A DNA stretch of 8,224 bases from an uncultured Verrucomicrobiota bacterium (GTDB lineage: Bacteria; Verrucomicrobiota; Verrucomicrobiia; Limisphaerales; UBA9464): the NCBI GenBank assembly GCA_903864375.1, contig CAIPFS010000104.1, forward strand, positions 1-8,224, written 5' to 3'. Position 1 is the first letter of the stretch; each line of letters starts with the position of its first letter. A program made the translations under genes and the position numbers. The notes below the pieces were generated by a model. That model was not told the DNA's origin. It saw only the letters and a program-made list of their open reading frames with translations, and did no database searches. Shown piece after piece: positions 7,257 to 8,224 of the stretch.

Positions 7257-8224
7257 AATCGCGAAATCAGGTGACCCGACCGCCCGCCCATCCGGGTGGT
7301 TGCATCCGCTGGCAGCGAATCGAGGGGCGCATGTCGCGTTCCTGGGATTCTTAATCGCCCTGTTGACGGGGCTTTCCAGTTCAGGTGCAGAGCGGGTCCG
7401 ACAAAACCTGAATACCGATGATCTGCCGCCGATGGAGGCCAATGATCGGGAATCGGAATATTATCGGATCGTGACCCTCCCAACACCCCTCGAGTCGGTG
7501 ATGGAGGCGGGAAGCTTTCTGGAACTGCCGGACGGGCGAATCGCCGTCGGCACGCGCCGGGGAGAGATCTATTTTGCCACGGGTCTGGAATCAGACCCGC
7601 CCCAGCCCCGGTGGAAACTGTTTGCCAGTGGATTGACGGAGGTCTTCGGGCTGGCCTGGCGCGATGGCATTCTCTATGCCACCCAGCAGGCGGAATTGAC
7701 CCGCGTTCTGGACACCGATGGAGATGGACAGGCGGATCGATTTGAAACCGTGAGTGACGCCTGGGCCTGGGGTGGGGAACATGAGTTCACCTTTGGCTCG
7801 GGATTTGATCGAGACGGGGCGATTTGGACGGTTCATGGACTGACGGACAGCTACACGTCGGATCGCCCCTTTCGAGGGTGGGCCTTGCGACATTTTCCGG
7901 ATGGACGCTGGGAACCGATGGCCAGCGGGCTGCGCAGCCCCGGAGGAGTGGGATTCAATGCCGCGGGGGACGTTTTTTATCTCGAAAGCCAGGGACCCTG
8001 GGGAAGTGCCTGCACTCTGAAGCAACTGCGCAAGGGGGCCTTCATGGGGCATCCGATCAGCAACAAATGGTGGGATAGGGCACCCGGTTTTGGTCCGCCT
8101 CCACCCGAACCCGCCGGAACGGAAGAGTCGCGCCGGTATCTCGAGGCGAAACGCATCCCTCAGCTGGTGTTGCCCTCCGTCACCTTCCCCTACAAGCGGA
8201 TGGGGCAGAGCGCTTCCGGTCTGA
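7246..8224 (+). CDS. Exported soluble-dehydrogenase-like beta-propeller protein (PQQ-dependent sugar dehydrogenase-like), 3' partial
   Basis: The frame is open from ATG 7246 to the window edge, giving 326 residues and no stop. The start has a perfect Shine-Dalgarno match and overlaps the cytochrome gene by 11 bases. The N-terminus is a long signal peptide (hydrophobic VAFLGFLIALLTGL at about 30-43, likely cleavage after SSSGA near residue 48). Propeller strands follow: SFLELPDGRIAVGTRRGEIYF (about 90-110), TEVFGLAWRDGILYATQQAELTR (about 131-153), a DTDGDGQADRFE loop resembling a Ca2+ site (156-167), FGSGFDRDGAIWTVHG (about 183-198), and GLRSPGGVGFNAAGDVFYLESQGPW (about 228-252). This matches proteins common in planctomycetes and Verrucomicrobia that are annotated as PQQ-dependent sugar dehydrogenase-like or DUF7133 membrane-bound dehydrogenase-like propellers. 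Cofactor and substrate residues cannot be confirmed from this fragment. Coupling to a multihaem cytochrome suggests periplasmic oxidation. Relatives can carry HEAT repeats or a cytochrome domain after the propeller, so the missing part could change the picture. Confidence 0.85.
   Translation, partial: MSGKIAKSGDPTARPSGWLHPLAANRGAHVAFLGFLIALLTGLSSSGAERVRQNLNTDDLPPMEANDRESEYYRIVTLPTPLESVMEAGSFLELPDGRIAVGTRRGEIYFATGLESDPPQPRWKLFASGLTEVFGLAWRDGILYATQQAELTRVLDTDGDGQADRFETVSDAWAWGGEHEFTFGSGFDRDGAIWTVHGLTDSYTSDRPFRGWALRHFPDGRWEPMASGLRSPGGVGFNAAGDVFYLESQGPWGSACTLKQLRKGAFMGHPISNKWWDRAPGFGPPPPEPAGTEESRRYLEAKRIPQLVLPSVTFPYKRMGQSASGL

Noticed and set aside
6501..7442. 313-codon minus-strand frame across the cytochrome/propeller gene junction
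   Set aside because: It spans two well-supported coding regions and their overlap and shows no motif or plausible composition.

Overview
The window is GC-rich and densely coding. It most resembles a chromosome segment from the Planctomycetota-Verrucomicrobiota group; I lean towards Verrucomicrobiota, at moderate confidence. The basis is the gene content: a YncE-type phosphoesterase, a large multihaem c-type cytochrome with an internal PA14 domain, a soluble-dehydrogenase-like beta-propeller protein, and a secreted propeller protein ending in EF-hands. I see no RNA gene, CRISPR array, insertion sequence or prophage.

Layout. (1) Positions 1-933 (+) hold the C-terminal 310 codons of an alkaline-phosphatase-fold phosphoesterase whose start lies upstream of the window. 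(2) Positions 934-1212 are a 279-base convergent gap with one compact hairpin just after the stop. (3) Positions 1213-3225 (-) encode a 670-residue exported beta-propeller-like protein with two canonical EF-hand loops at its end. (4) Positions 3226-3404 are a 179-base divergent gap that should hold the promoters of both flanking transcription units. (5) Positions 3405 to the window end (+) look like one operon. It contains an enolase-superfamily enzyme (367 aa, resembling cis-3-hydroxy-L-proline dehydratases), then a 910-aa exported five-haem cytochrome 15 bases later. Last is an exported propeller protein that overlaps the cytochrome gene by 11 bases and runs off the right edge.

How they may work together. 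The cytochrome and the propeller protein both carry export signals and appear translationally coupled, so a periplasmic oxidoreductase pair is a reasonable inference: the propeller protein would oxidise a substrate and the haems would carry the electrons. The enolase-family enzyme has no signal peptide and would act in the cytoplasm on a carboxylate substrate, perhaps a product of the periplasmic step or a hydroxyproline-type compound. The link is inferred from gene order only. The most unusual element is the cytochrome's arrangement: haems 1 and 2, PA14, haem 3, haems 4 and 5, and an unnamed beta-rich C-terminal module, with haem 3 lacking the usual Met-Pro ligand motif.
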